Part shown: positions 44,515-56,846 of the stretch, one piece after another | Layout: each line of letters opens with the position of its first letter | Numbering within the stretch: position 1 is the stretch's first letter | Assembly: GCA_037349315.1 (NCBI GenBank) | Contig: JBAIAC010000033.1 | Span: 21,160,001-21,224,000 of the forward strand | DNA from: Chelydra serpentina | Lineage: Eukaryota > Chordata > Testudines > Chelydridae | DNA length: 64,000 nt | Direction: 5' to 3' | Made by a program: the position numbers and the translations under genes | Notes under the pieces: model-generated | Database searches by the model: none | What the model saw: only the letters and a program-made list of their open reading frames with translations | Told to the model about the DNA's origin: nothing

Positions 44515-45028
44515 CAGGGCCGGTGCAAGGAAGTTTTGCGCCCTAGGCGAAACTTCCTTGCACCAGCCCTATGCCGCTCCCCCCCTCAGCCATCTCCCCC
44601 ACCCCCAGGCGCTCACCCCCCCCCCCCAGCCCGTGGGCCCGGGAGCTGAGCGTGGAGCTGGGAGGCAGGGGGGTGGCTCGCCGCGGCTGCCTCCCGGCTC
44701 CACGCTCAGCGGCTGAGCATGGGGCAGGGGGGTGGCCCGCCGGCGGCCTCCCGGCTCTGCTGACCATGGAGTCAGGACGCAGCTGCGGGGAGGCAAGGGG
44801 CGGCTCGCGGCGGTTGACTCCTTCCTCCCCGCTCAGCAGCAGGCAGCCACGGCGAGCCGCCCCTTGTCTCCCCGCTCAGCCACTCAGCGGGGAGGCTGTG
44901 GGCAGCCACGGCGAGCCGCCCCTTGTTTCCCGGCTGAGCGGGGAGCCGGGAGGCAGCTGCCCGCCGCCCCCCAAATCTTGGCGCCCTAGGCGACCGCCTA
45001 GGGTCGCCTAGTGCAAGCGCTGGCCCTG
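44515..45028. mobile_element. GC-rich hAT element, 514 bp
   Basis: The ends are CAGGGCCGGTGCAAGG and the near complement of GCAAGCGCTGGCCCTG. The 8-bp target duplication is cttgctca (44507-44514) and cttgcaca (45029-45036), with one mismatch. The interior is very GC-rich and gives spurious long frames on both strands. It is the same family as 60779-61275, in the opposite orientation. Confidence 0.9.
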
Positions 45029-45201
45029 CTTGCACAAGAGGAGATCACAAATCCCTGAACCAGAGCAGAGTGCTGCATTGCCTTGTGTATCTGACATGTC
45101 CGAAGAGGGTTGCTAGATAAGCGACAGTGTTGTGGGTTTTTTTTTAAAAAAGACCAACATTTTCAAAACTGGATGCCCACAGGAAAGCTCCTAATTGCAT
45201 A

Positions 45202-45418
45202 CAGGCGAGTCGCATCTTGGGCGCATTTAACATGCGCGGATTCAGCTTTGCGCGGTGGGCAAAACCAGAAAAAAAAGAAAAAAAACCAATTTGAAAACGG
45301 CATCGGTACTGCAGGCGATTCCGTCCGCCATTCAACTCAATGGCGTTTCACTATACGCAATTTCCCCTTTACGCGCGAACCGCGGAACGGAACCCCCGCG
45401 TAAAATGAGACTTGCCTG
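45202..45418. mobile_element. small inverted-repeat DNA transposon, TA-flanked
   Basis: The ends CAGGCGAGTCGCATCTT and the near complement of AAAATGAGACTTGCCTG form inverted repeats. TA dinucleotides flank both sides (45200-45201 and 45419-45420), which fits a Tc1/mariner-type target duplication. No coding capacity. The superfamily call is tentative. Confidence 0.65.
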
Positions 45419-45445
45419 TATTTGGTTGCATAGGGTACACATTGT

Positions 45446-45506
45446 AAAAGCACCTAAGTCAAGACTTTCCCTGGGACTTAGGCTGCTGAGTGAATTAGGT
45501 GCTTTT
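45446..45506. repeat. small palindromic MITE-like repeat
   Basis: The ends aaaagcacctaa and ttaggtgctttt are inverted, with a short interior. It resembles palindromic repeats common in turtle and crocodilian DNA. Confidence 0.6.
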
Positions 45507-45558
45507 GAAAATGGGACTAGGGCACTTTTTTGAAAATTTTACCGATAAATAATTTGGT

Positions 45559-45707
45559 CTGATTTTCAGAGGTGCTGAGTACCCACATTCCCACTTATGC
45601 TCCAATACCTCTGTTAGTCTATAAGGTGCCACAGGACCCTTTGTCGCTTCTACACATTCCCACTGACGTCCATGGAAACCTGGGTACTTATCACCTTTGA
45701 AAATCAG
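45559..45707. repeat. palindromic MITE-like repeat with a 57-bp insert
   Basis: The left arm ctgattttcagaggtgctg and the right arm acctttgaaaatcag are inverted over about 26 bp. The interior is split by a short retro-insertion at 45596-45652. Removing it and one duplication copy restores a continuous palindromic repeat. Confidence 0.75.
45596..45652 (+). mobile_element. 57-bp retro-insertion with a 12-bp target duplication
   Basis: The insert (tatgctccaatacctctg to ctttgtcgcttcta) is flanked by a perfect 12-bp repeat, cacattcccact, at 45584-45595 and 45653-45664. The sequence belongs to a very common turtle repeat containing ctataaggtgccacagga. It is severely truncated. Confidence 0.85.
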
Positions 45708-45712
45708 CTCAC

Positions 45713-47194
45713 TCTTAGTTGGGTGCCTAAATATGGATTTTGGAGCCTAACTTTGGGCACTTGGGTTAGAAATGTTATACAGTACTTACTTGCTAGTAAT
45801 AAACAGGAAGCTTTCCTTGGTAAATGAAGGGCCCAAAGTCATCAACTTCTGCAGAATCTAAATCCCATGCTGCAGCACAGTGAAAAGTGACCAGATTCTT
45901 GTCCACTTTCACTGCAGCTGTTGAGTACCCCAGAGAGTGAAATTTACACGGATCACAAAAATTTTAGTCTGTTGCGGGTGAGCAGTAAACAGTAGGTACA
46001 CAACATCTTTGAAAATCAAGTTGTAACTGTGCATATTGGGTACCCAAAAATCAAGGGACCCAGAATTAAAGGTCATCTTCAAAAATGTGTCCCCGAATGC
46101 CTAACTGATAACTTCCCTAACCTTTAAGCTCACCTTTCAATATGGCCCTGAACTCTGCATTTGTTAGGGAAAGAGAATTGGAAAAAGCAGAACTATAAAA
46201 ATTCAGTGCTGTAAAAACTGTAGGTGATTAGTTCTTTCCCTACATTGTGCACATACAACTCTGAAACCATAGTGCTGGATGACACTTGTCTCCTATTTTA
46301 CTGAAAATCAACCCCCTCCCTGCCCCCTTCTCTCTCTCCTTGTAATTGCAAACTCTTTGCCTTTCTGTACAGAATGCAAATGTGTGAGAGAGGAGAGGAA
46401 ATACAGTAACATGCTGTGCTTCATGGTATGCACCTTTTCTGGGGAAAGCAGTCCATTTTTTTAAGGCTCAAAACTCACATGTAGACTTTTGAAACTGCCT
46501 TTCAGTCGGCATGGTTGTAATTATTTGTAACGTATTAAAGGCCTAAAGAGCCAAAGTCAATAACTTTTATGACCTGTTTAATGCCAAACATAAAACCAGA
46601 AAACTTGATTCTTCAATCACTCTTGCATTTGTTTTGCTTCTGAGTTAGGAATGGTAGAATAAGCAAGTTAAACTGCACATTAGTTTTGATATCCTGACTT
46701 CTAGATTTTTTTATTTAATACTTTTTTTAATGTACTAATACTTTTTCATGAAGTCCATCAGGCTACTCCACTGGCCAATTATAGCAAAAGAACAAGCTGA
46801 AGAAACACATTCATGCAAAGGAAAAACAAAATGGGCTTTTTTGCTTCTTTATGATATATAAAGAAGATCTGAAAGTTTTTTCCCTTTTTTTAATATCTTT
46901 TCTTCCCAGACAAGAGTTATTTTTTCAAATTAGAAATTCACGTTTGGATTGCCATTGGGGATTCTATGCTAGGAGTGGTTTTATCTACTCTAGAGATTTT
47001 TTTTTTTTCTTCTGACATTTTTTTCCACTGATGCTCTTATTGGTGCAGTTCCACTGGTGGTAGGAATGCTGGACAAACTTGACAGTGGTTAGGCAGCTAG
47101 TGTGTTGAGACCACTGCCTATCATACTGACCAGTATCTTCCCATTGTTTTCTTGTATCCCCATCTGTCTCTCTCCACCTCTTGTCTTACAATTT
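45713..47194. other. no gene recognised
   Basis: AT-rich DNA with degenerate MITE-like pieces near 45880-46140 and no domain-bearing frame. Confidence 0.4.
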
Positions 47195-47320
47195 AGTTTA
47201 GAAGCTTTTGTGGGCAGGAATCATCTTTTTATTTGTACGACGCCTACCTCAGTCGGGTCCTGGTCTGTGACAGGTGCTGTTAGGTGCTACTGCAATACAA
47301 ATAAATAATAATAATTAATA
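47195..47320 (+). repeat. reptilian interspersed repeat fragment
   Basis: The order tgtgggcaggaatcatc, tttgtacgacgcctacc, gtgctactgcaatac, then ataataat matches the repeat at 7024-7375 and 48937-49040. Confidence 0.65.
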
Positions 47321-48936
47321 ATTAATAGCAGTGGTATGTGAGCTGGTGTGGACAAGGCGCTGGTGCTCAGAGGAAGTCTACATACTATGGTGATAAGAAA
47401 GCCAGTGGCAGCTGGCTCTAGGAGAGCTAGTGTTCCCAGTGTTGATACCAATGATGTGGTTGCACTATATTTTCAGAGTGAAGCAGACTGTGGACAAGGC
47501 ATTAGATGACAGGAGCACTAGTGGAATGATGACATCACAAGGGGGAAGTGACAAAGCTGGACAACTAAGGAATAGAGGGATTTTTAGATAGATTGTTTAA
47601 AACACTTTGGTTTTGTTATATTTTTGTTAACACACATTTAACTTCGGTGACCAATTAACAGTTTGGAAACCAAACTTCTTTGTTATCATTTTAATTGCCC
47701 CATCCTTTCAATTAAGGTTAAACATTCAATTAAACATGCTTTGAAACTTCCAGAAAAAAGAGGGAAGACCAGGTTTGACATTCCTGATATTTGAAAAAAA
47801 ACCTACCAGGTCTTTATACACTGGAAACAGGAATAAAGAGCACAATACCAATCTTGTAAAATCCTTTGCTAATTACTATGAAGACAGTTTCTTCTTCTGG
47901 ATCTCCTGTGTTAACTGTCTCTTTAGGGCTTGCTCTTGTGAGCCTTACTTGTAGTTTCAGTGGGGCTACTCGGGTGAATAAGGATTGCAGGACTGTAGAC
48001 TGCAGAATCATTGCGACAGGGACCAGGTTTTCTGTAGTTTGTACACAGCATCAGCACTTAACAATGAATATGTTACATACAAGAGTAATGAATAATAATT
48101 GTCACCTTGTTCAGGTCATCTTTCCTGTATGTGTTTTACATTGTACCAGGCCAGCCAATTTTCTCATCAGTTACTAGCTAGCTAGTAATGATTAAAAACT
48201 GTCCAATCATAATCCAGTTACAAGTTTGGTTTCCACCCTTCTCCCCTCCACACAAACCATTGTTTAATTGAGTAAGTACTTTTTCAGGTCTACAGACTTC
48301 ATTGATTTATTTCGTGCGAGCTCCTTTCTAACTGTCTGCATTATTACTATGGTAACAAAAATATAAACAGTATAAATGAGTAATAACAATAAGGAATTGT
48401 TACAGAGAACACATTTTGACTCTGTGTGGGTTTGTTGTTGAAACAAAAGAAAGGGAGGGATTCCTTCTTTCACGGGACAATGGCCAGGAAGAGAATATAC
48501 TGCACTAGGAAGAGGATGGATCACCTCAGTGGCAGCCGTAGTCCCATGTATCCTGTGTAAAAGCATTGGGGCCTTGCAAAGAAGTATGCAAAATTTTGGA
48601 ATAAAGACCCAGAAGTGATCACAATTAGCCTATTTTGTAGTCTGAACTTCTTTGTCCAACAGGCAGCCTTTCACTAGGAATTGTTTGTCTTCTGTGAAAT
48701 TTTTGCTGGAATTTAACTCCCTAATTCTGTTTACCTGATTACTTTCCCTTGCTGCTCCACTGCCCTGAAAGTTTCAGTGCCCCAGCAGCTTTTTCAAGCT
48801 CTCATCCTGAGGTGGTGACACTCCTCCAACCAAGACCAGAAACAATACAATGCGCCTAATCACAGTCAAACCATACAGCTCAAACACTACTGGTGAACTC
48901 TCAAATACCCACACATTCACAATCAATCCACAGAGT
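47321..48936. other. unique DNA, no gene recognised
   Basis: No coding, RNA or clear repeat feature recognised. Confidence 0.4.
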
Positions 48937-49040
48937 AAGCACTTTGGGGCAGGGATTTTCATGTATATGTTTGTACGGTGCTTCGCACAGTGGGACCTCA
49001 ACCTGTTTGGCCTCTGCAATATAAATGTTAAATAATAAGA
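48937..49040 (+). repeat. reptilian interspersed repeat fragment
   Basis: The order ctttggggcagggattttc, gtttgtacggtgcttcgcac, tctgcaatataaatg, then aataataa is the third copy of the family seen at 7024-7375 and 47195-47320. Confidence 0.6.
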
Positions 49041-49543
49041 GTTTAAAAAAGAACACCTTACGGAGTGAAAATAACAATGTGCCCATGGACATCTTCCATG
49101 AACAGAAAAGGATGCTAAATACATAAGGGCAGAAACTCTGCTGGTGTAAATCAGTGCAGCTCGATTGACTTCAGTGCCTCTACACTAAGAACTTGATCCT
49201 TAGAATAAATTGTTTGCCTAGTTCCACCATACATGGTCAGTAGTTTATGGGAAATGCTGGGGAAATCTACTGAGATGATATCCTTAATTGCAGAAGTAGT
49301 AGTACAATGCCTTGCAACTTATGGAACAAGGGAAGTTCAGTGGTAAATTGGCGGTGGGATTTGGGCTTGACCTTTTGTCTTTTGTTGGTGTTTATGTTGT
49401 TTTAATCCCCTCTATGAGGGCCTTGAACTATTGGATAGGCATTTCTTTGGTTCTCTAATACACCTACGGAGATGTGGGCAATGGAATTTATTCAAATAAG
49501 CACTGCTGGGAAAATTGTAACTCTCTAAGTAATAGAACATAAA
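49041..49543. other. no gene recognised
   Basis: Contains a small fragment (ctggtgtaaatcagtgcag, 49140-49158) of the palindromic amniote repeat type. Otherwise unique. Confidence 0.4.
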
Positions 49544-49627
49544 GGGCCAGATTTTCAGGTGGTGTCAACTGGCTTAGTTCCATTCCAGAGGAGCAATGCT
49601 GGTTTCCATCAGCTGAAGATCTGGCCC
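49544..49627. repeat. tiny palindromic MITE, 84 bp
   Basis: It begins gggccagattttcagg and ends ctgaagatctggccc, giving inverted ends with one or two mismatches. No convincing target duplication was found. Confidence 0.6.
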
Positions 49628-52295
49628 ATAATGTGATACTGGCTCCGGATACTGGCCATTTGCATTAAGGTAATAACAGTAAATTGTAGATACACCAGAA
49701 GTTACTTTCTATCTGTAAGAGATGACATTGAGATTAAATTATCCAGAAATTCAAGATAACAAGACTCAAGAGCCACTTAAGATGGTGTTCTTGGGAGGCA
49801 AATATACAATTTTAAGAGCCTGGACATAATCCACTACCTTCCACCTTTAATAACTGGTTCCTTAATACATGGTATAATGTTAAAATGGAAAAAATAGCAT
49901 AGTCTTTCCAAATAAACTGTCTGTTTTTAACAGTATAGACTATAGTGCAAATTCATCATTGGTGGAAAGAGTGCACCTCTCACTGAAGTCTATAGGAGCG
50001 GTGCCTGTTGATGCCACAACTGAATGTGGCTCTTCGTTTTTTGGATTATCCATTTGAACACCTGAAGAAGCTGCCAAGAGAAACAATTTATGTACCAAAT
50101 CTCCTGAGTGAAGTTGAGGTTAATAAGCCCCTTCTCCATAGACTTTGACGTTCCATATATTCATGCACATGTATGTGCAGAAACTTGAGGTGATTTAAAA
50201 GATGCTTACCATGGTATCTTCCCCACACTCCTCCAACCAATACACTTTTGTTGCGTTAGGGCAGAATTTTGAGATGCCTTCATAAGAGAGGGAGCTGCTG
50301 GCAAAACATTGTCCAGGAGGTTCCCTCAGCTTTAGATTTCACTTTGTAGGAAATAGCCCACGTTTGCTGGCGTTCAGGATGTGCTAAAAGGCCCATGTAT
50401 TTCAGCGGTTGAGGGGGATGGGGTTATGGTATGTGAGAAGGGGAGCCTTTATTTATTTTAAAATTCAATTTAGGGTCTCAGTGCGGTTTGGCACTTCTGT
50501 GGTATCTGAGATTGGGCGGTTTGGGTTATAAGACCGGACACTAGTTGTTTTGCTGGTGAGGTTTGGCCGCTGGTCTGCTGTTGCTATTGTTTTTATGGAC
50601 TGTGAGTTCAGTCCCATCTCCGCATCTTCAGCCATTGGGTAGGAATTTTTGTTTGGTGGTCTTATTGTGTGTTCAAGGTGAAATTAACAGACGGTTTGTT
50701 TAAACAACAATTAAGAAAATACATTTTTTCTGTATGGAATTTTACAGAGTGTGAATTTTAAAAACAACAAAGTTGCCATGATTGTGTTTACTATAATCCT
50801 CATTTCCTTATTAATGCAACAGATTTGCTATTGCAGGAGAACAAGAGAGAAAGGAGATGGCATATGAATTTGCTGTTATCAGAGTTGCTTTTGCTCTGTT
50901 GGTTTCCTAGTCCCATTAGGACACTTATTCTGATTCCCTTGACTTACTTGCAAGTAAACAAGATTTAATACACAGTTAATTACTTTTGTGCTACAATGTT
51001 AATCCCACAGCTTTCCACCAAAAAAGCAAATTCTGTTTTCAGAATGGTTAAAGGCTTAGCTGATATTGTACAGTATGTGCACAAAGCTTTTAAAATGTTT
51101 AGTTGACTATGGGCCTAATTTGCTATTTAAGCTGTGTCATACTATGAGCCATTCCCCTATAACAAGCCAAGATAAAAGGAGAAGCAGTTTTCCATTCTAA
51201 GCAATCATTAAGCATTACACAACAATTTCCTTTTTGCTTTTTGGTCTGCCAGAGCCTCATTCAAGTTAAATAAAATAAGTGCAGCCAGTTTATTGTTTTC
51301 TTTTCAGTTCTGAAGTAAGCTTTTTTTTTTTTTTCCTTTTGCAAATCTTTGCAAACTTCTTTAACAAGCTTATATTCTCTAGAAGTATCACTAAGGGGAT
51401 TGATTTTGACTTGTGTTGCATGCTTTCCTCTCCATGTGGAATATAATTATACAGAAACTCTCTAGTCCTCAGATCTCTGGTGTCTCTAATACAATACTTA
51501 GTTAATACGAGCTAAACCTACATTTCAATTCTCTTTTCAAGGCTGTCTGTCAAAGCCAGTCCTACTGCTGTCTTAAAGGCAAGATGTACTCCTATAAACC
51601 TGAGCTGATTTTACTAAATATGAATATATAGCATCGTCCTTGTGGCACATAAGCTCCAGCTGAGAAAAGCACTTAAGCAAATACTTAACTTTAAATTCTG
51701 TTGACTTCAGTGCGACTCAGGCATGTGCTTTAGTGCTGTCGTGTCTAGGATGCAACTCTGGGTCAAGGCAGGATGTAATGCTAATTCAGGGTCTAATTTT
51801 TCAAATTGGCAGCCCACAGCCATGTGCAATTGAATGCCTAGTCTGTATGTACATTTATTACAAGTGTGCCTACAATTTGGGGATCTGCACACCCAAGTAG
51901 ACTTTATATGCCTAACTGGTCATTTGTGCGTGCACATGCTCACACATGCAATCACGATAAATATCAACACAAACTAAGAAAGCTATTGCATAGAGCCCAG
52001 GCCTCTTGAAAACCAGGCACTACGTTGCTAACCCATAAAACATGTAAAATGCATACATTCTTTATTGTTTTTAAAACTATATTGGCTGAAAACGAAGAGT
52101 CCTTTATACCCACCATCTGAAAACTGCCCCAGTGAAAATATGACTTCTCCTTCTGTCCTTCATCCCCAAAATTAATCAGTCTCCTTCCTCTGATTGCATA
52201 GGATGATCCACATCCCTGTCTTGATTTTGTTCTTCCTTAGCTCCTCTTATGGTATCTTCCATACTGGGTCATGCAGGAGAACCTGGTCTCATTTA
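49628..52295. other. unique AT-rich DNA, no gene recognised
   Basis: No domain-bearing frame. Parts at 50690-50830 and 51110-51310 are free of repeat signatures and could be conserved non-coding DNA. Only alignment could show this. Confidence 0.4.
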
Positions 52296-52441
52296 CAGTA
52301 ACTCCTCACTTAATGTTGTAGTTCTGTTCCTGAAAAATGCGACTTTAAGCGAAACGATGTTAAACGAATCCAATTTCCTCATACGAATTAATGTAAAGAA
52401 AGGGGTTAGGTTCCAGGGAATCTTTTTCACCAGACAAAAGT

Positions 52442-52462
52442 ACGTACGTATGTACGTACGTA

Positions 52463-52498
<36 letters not shown>
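52442..52498. repeat. compound microsatellite (ACGT)n-(AC)n
   Basis: Repeats of acgt, with one variant unit, pass directly into about 14 AC units. It lies inside the DNA transposon remnant. Confidence 0.95.
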
Positions 52499-52503
<5 letters not shown>

Positions 52504-52630
52504 AAGCAAACAGTTGAATATTTTAAGCAAACAATTGAATACTGGTACACAGCGATGATGATAGTGAAGCTTGGTTGAGGTGGGGGAGTCAGAGGGTGGG
52601 AATTTCCCAGGGAATGCCTTACTAAATGAA

Positions 52631-52674
52631 GTATCAGAGGGGTAGCCGTGTTAGTCTGGATCTGTTTGTCGCTT
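52631..52674. mobile_element. 44-bp retro-insertion with a 12-bp target duplication
   Basis: A perfect 12-bp repeat, ttactaaatgaa, lies at 52619-52630 and 52675-52686 and flanks only 44 bp. The insert starts gtatcagaggggtagccgtg and ends tttgtcgctt. Both parts belong to the same abundant repeat family as 45596-45652, but here one part is inverted relative to the other. Confidence 0.85.
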
Positions 52675-53127
52675 TTACTAAATGAACTAGCACTCCACTG
52701 AGCCCTCAAGGGTTAACTCTCACACTCTACAAACCAGCAGGAAAGATGTGTTTCAGAGATAGAGATGCGCATTTCCAATTAGGTATCAAGAGTGGGGTCA
52801 GAAGTACACTGCCTTGTTAATTAGCTCAGCAAGCCCCGCAGCTGCAGCTTCTGCCTAAGGCAGCAGCTCCCTCCCTCGTGTGTCCCCCTGCTCTATGGAA
52901 GATGGGGTAAGCAAGGTGCAGGGGGACAATAGCCCCCCTCTTCTTCCCCTCCCCCGCACAGCAAGCAGGCACATGGCAGTGGGGGAAGGGACAGCTGAAC
53001 TGCCATTGACAGCCTGCAAACAACGATAGAAGGGAGCATTTCACAACTGTAAATGAGCATGTTCCCTAATTGATCAGCAACGTAAGAACGAAACAACGTT
53101 AACCGGGATGAGGAGTGAGGAGTTACA

Positions 53128-54311
53128 TAAGAAACAATGGCCAAAGAAATTACAGTATGTTAGGCCTTGGTGCTGTTGTTCTCCTGCATGACAATCTACC
53201 ATTCTGATCTTCCCATCTCAGGAAACCCTGGTGATTCAGCGTTTCCTTTGAAAATGCTGGCTCAGATTTTCAAATTCAGGTGCTGAAAATTAAGTCCCTA
53301 AATGGATTCAGGGGCCTACCTTGAGTCACCAAAATATGAATATTTGGATCCTTACCTTTTTACCTTCTCCAAGTGCTTAATATATCTCTGATTTAGATTC
53401 AAAGTCCAATGTTTTTGACACAGTTCTACTAAATGGGCACATATTGCCAGCTTCAGATGTTTTAAAAATCACGAGTTAGGACCCCAAAAAGTCATAGGAT
53501 AGGCTTGAGGCTAATGAGTTTAAAACACCCAAATTTTGGATTCTTTCTGTTTGCCTTCTGGATTTTGAGCCTTTTATGATTCACATTTTCAAGCTTTTTT
53601 TCTGCAACCACGAGGGCTAGAAACTTATTTCCCGTTTTAAATGAAAGCTGATCGTTTCATGTAAACGCAGGACTCCACAATCTGGGGCTTTCAGAAGAAA
53701 AAGTCTAATACCCTGACACTCGTTAGAAAAATCTCTAAAATTGGTAATACTGATGAGGACATGGGAAAGAAGACAGAACAACTGTGGAGAGAAAGTGGAA
53801 TCAAGCTATTAAAAGAAAAAATGGATTTTCCCTAACCTTTATTTAGAAGACCCTATCTGAGCATTTTACAGCATAGTTCTTCTGTTTTTTTGAGTAATGT
53901 AAAGAATTTGGTGGTGGTGGGGGGTCTAATATATTTGAGAGTTGAGAAGAAGTCTGTATAACAGTCCTGTTTTCAGAGACATCCTAAACCTAGAAAGCTT
54001 AGTGATGTGTTGCTTATTCAAAAATATTCTGCATTATTATTTTTAAATTATATCTCTCAGAATTTTTCATTGTTTACTTGCATTGAGAACTCCCAGATAC
54101 TGTCACGTTCTGGCATTGATTCCCTTGGGAGTTCAGCTCCAACCCAAGTTGAAGGCAGCAACTTAGGTTTCTTCATTCTACTGTGCCCATAAGTCTTGTC
54201 TCTCTCTTAGAATTAAATTTTAACATAGCATTTTATATAAGTTTTGGAATTTCCGGAGTCAAAATAACTGTGTTTAGTTGATGGTGACTTCAAGAAATAC
54301 ATCTCTTAACT
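53128..54311. other. no gene recognised
   Basis: AT-rich DNA with an old repeat fragment near 53250-53320. No domain-bearing frame. Confidence 0.4.
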
Positions 54312-54931
54312 CAGGGGTGGGCAAACTTTTTGACCCAAGGGCCACATCTGGGTATGAAAGTTGTATGGTGGGCCATGAATGTTCACAAAATTGGGGTTGT
54401 GGTGCAGGAGGGGGTGAGGGCTCTGACTGGGGGTGCAGGCTCTGGGGTGGGGCTGGGGATGCGGGGTTTGGGGTTCAGTAGGGTGCTCCAGGCTGGGACC
54501 AAGGGGTTTGGAGGGCAGGAGGGAGATCAGGGCTGGGGCAGGTGGTTGGGGCACAGAAGGGGGTGAGGGATAGAGGCTCCAGGCAGCGGTTACCTTAAGC
54601 AGCTCCCAGAAGCAGCGGCATGTGCCCCTCCGGCTCCTACGCAGAGGCGCGGCCAGGTGGTTCTGCGTGCTGCTCCGTCCACAGGCGCCACTCCTGCAGT
54701 TCTCATTGGCCGCAGTTCCCGGCCAATGGGAGCTGGGGGGATGGCACTTGGGGTGGGGGCAGCGCGCAGAGCCCCCTGGCTGCCCATAAACATAGGAGTG
54801 GAGGGGGGACATGCTGCTGCTTCCGGGAGCCCGAACACCCCCCGACTCCGCTCCCTAGTGGGAGCTCGAGGGCCGGATTTAATTGCCTGGCGAATCAGAT
54901 GTAACCCGCAGGCCGTAGTTTGCCGACCCTG
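54312..54931. mobile_element. GC-rich hAT element, 620 bp
   Basis: The left end CAGGGGTGGGCAAACTTTTT and the right end GTAGTTTGCCGACCCTG are inverted. Flanking 8-mers, tcttaact and tctttgca, match at five of eight positions, so the target duplication is decayed. GC-rich interior frames (up to 168 codons) show no domain. Confidence 0.8.
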
Positions 54932-55748
54932 TCTTTGCACAATGTTTTTATGATGAGTTATGTGGCACAATAGCCTTTATGGTGAATATAGTAAATTTAA
55001 GAAACCAAGGACAACATCATATTCTTGATGATCCATTTGAAAAATAAACTTAGTTTTTCATTTATAGCTGTTATTTTTACTTGCTGTCTTAGCACTGTCA
55101 TTCTATTAAGGCTTAAATAATGAGTATTGATATTTGTGTAGAAAACACAGTTTTCCTTCTAAAGTGATTTTAGTGCTGTTCTGTTCAAGAATACGAGACT
55201 GACAGCACTGGAAACAGAAGTCTTCAATTTATCAACAGAACAGGAACTACATAGGCCTCAGCCAGGCAAGCTTTTCAACACATTTCCCTGTCAATAAACT
55301 TTGCACCCTTTTGGGAGGAATGGCCTCTAAGGATGAGGGTAGTTTAGTCCACAAAACCATTTAATCGTAGGCATCTTGGGGCTGATTGCCAAGTGTGCCA
55401 GTCTTGATAAAGTATATGGGCCAGATTCTCATCTTGTGAAAATCGATGTAGCTCCATGGCTGAGGATCTAGCCTTAAATGTATCCGTGAGGAAACTGTAC
55501 TGAGACACAAAGTCATCTCGATCTTTGAATGACTGGTAGAATGCCTGTCACAGTAGACCTGAGCCAATCTGAGTCTGTCTACTTGGGTATGCCCAAGCCC
55601 AAATGTCTATACTTCAATTTTACAGACCCATAGCTCAGGCCCTGCAAGCTCGAGTCAGCTGACATGGGCCAGCTGTAGGTGTTTAATGCAGTATAGACAT
55701 ACCCATAGAGGTCAGTCTCTATATCTCAGTGACAATCCTTTGAGCTAT
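54932..55748. other. no gene recognised
   Basis: Unique DNA with a small 'gggccagattctcatc' repeat fragment near 55418-55460. Confidence 0.4.
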
Positions 55749-56134
55749 CAGCAGTTCCCAAACTGTGGGTCGGGACCCCAAAGTGGATTGGGACCCCATT
55801 TTAATGGGATCGCCAGGGCTGGTGTTAGACTTGCTGAGGCCTGGGGCTAAAGCCCAGCGGCTTCAGCTCTGGGTGGCAGGGCTCAAGTTACAGGCTCCCC
55901 TCCTGGGGCTGAAGACCTTGAGCTTTGGCTTTACACTCCTTGGCCCCCCTCCCGGAACGATGGGGCTCAGGCTTTGGCCCTTCCTGCCAGGGCGGTGGGG
56001 CTCGGATTTTGGCCCCCCTGGCCTGGGGCGGTGGGACTCAGGTGGGTTCAGGCTTTGGTCCTCCCTCCAGGGGTCATGTAGTAATATTCGTTGTCAAAAG
56101 AGGGTCGCGGTGCAATGAAGTTTGAGAACCCCTG
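55749..56134. mobile_element. hAT element, 386 bp
   Basis: The left end CAGCAGTTCCCAAACTG and the right end GTTTGAGAACCCCTG are inverted. It is the inverted relative of 59530-59845: both contain the block with 'gcaatgaagtttgagaacc' and 'ggggtcccgaccc'-type wording. No matching 8-bp target duplication was found. Confidence 0.8.
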
Positions 56135-56552
56135 TTTCCTCCTTAAATAAACAATTTTTTGATGATCTGCAATGGGTACCTACCTCTGCTATTCATATAA
56201 TTATTTGTTTTCAAAATGCATCAATGATTTTCTTCTGAAACAAGTATGCCAAATGCATTTTACCTAGTTTAATGAACAGTTTAATAAATGATTTTGCATT
56301 TGATGCCATTGAGGTTAACTATTTTATTAATATATACATCTTTTTTAAATTTTACATTTTTACAGATCTTGGTATTTTCTCATTCATTTATCTGGAAGTT
56401 TATATCACACATATGCAGTATTCGCTAAGCACTTCACAAGTAGTTTATAACCATAGCCTGCTGCATGTCAACTGGATTATATGTGCACACAGGGCTATGT
56501 GTATGCAAAAATTCCAATGTGGACACACACATCAGGATATGTGTGTGCCTAA

Positions 56553-56843
56553 GAGCTTGTCCACACTACCTGCTGGATTGGCAGGCAGCGATCGATCCAG
56601 CGGGGGTCAATTTATCGCATCTAGTATAGACGTGATAAATCGACCGCTGAGTGCTCTCCCATTGATTCAGGACTCCACCAGAACGAGGAGCGCAAGCGGA
56701 GTCGACGGGAGAGCGTCAGCTGTCGATTTACCTTAGTGAAGACAGTAGTAAGTAGATCTAAGTACATCGACTTCAGCTACGCTATTCATGTAGCTGAAGT
56801 TGCGTATCTTAGATCGACCCCGCGTGGTAGTGTAGACAAGCCC
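56553..56843. mobile_element. Harbinger MITE, 291 bp
   Basis: The ends GAGCTTGTCCACACTACC and the complement of GGTAGTGTAGACAAGCCC are inverted with two mismatches. A TAA target triplet lies at 56550-56552 and 56844-56846, as expected for PIF/Harbinger. A nearly palindromic internal block (cttcagctacgctattcatg, tagctgaagttgcg) is shared with 60175-60460. Confidence 0.87.
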
Positions 56844-56846
56844 TAA

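Larger units (their letters stand above)
52296..53127. mobile_element. inverted-repeat DNA transposon remnant, about 830 bp
   Basis: The left end cagtaactcctcacttaatg and the right end gatgaggagtgaggagttac are inverted. TA lies just outside both ends. The interior contains a compound microsatellite (52442-52498) and a 44-bp retro-insertion (52631-52674). The superfamily is not certain. Confidence 0.7.

Noticed and set aside
54306..54812. Minus-strand frame of 168 codons
   Set aside because: It lies inside a hAT element at 54312-54931 and reflects GC-rich composition.
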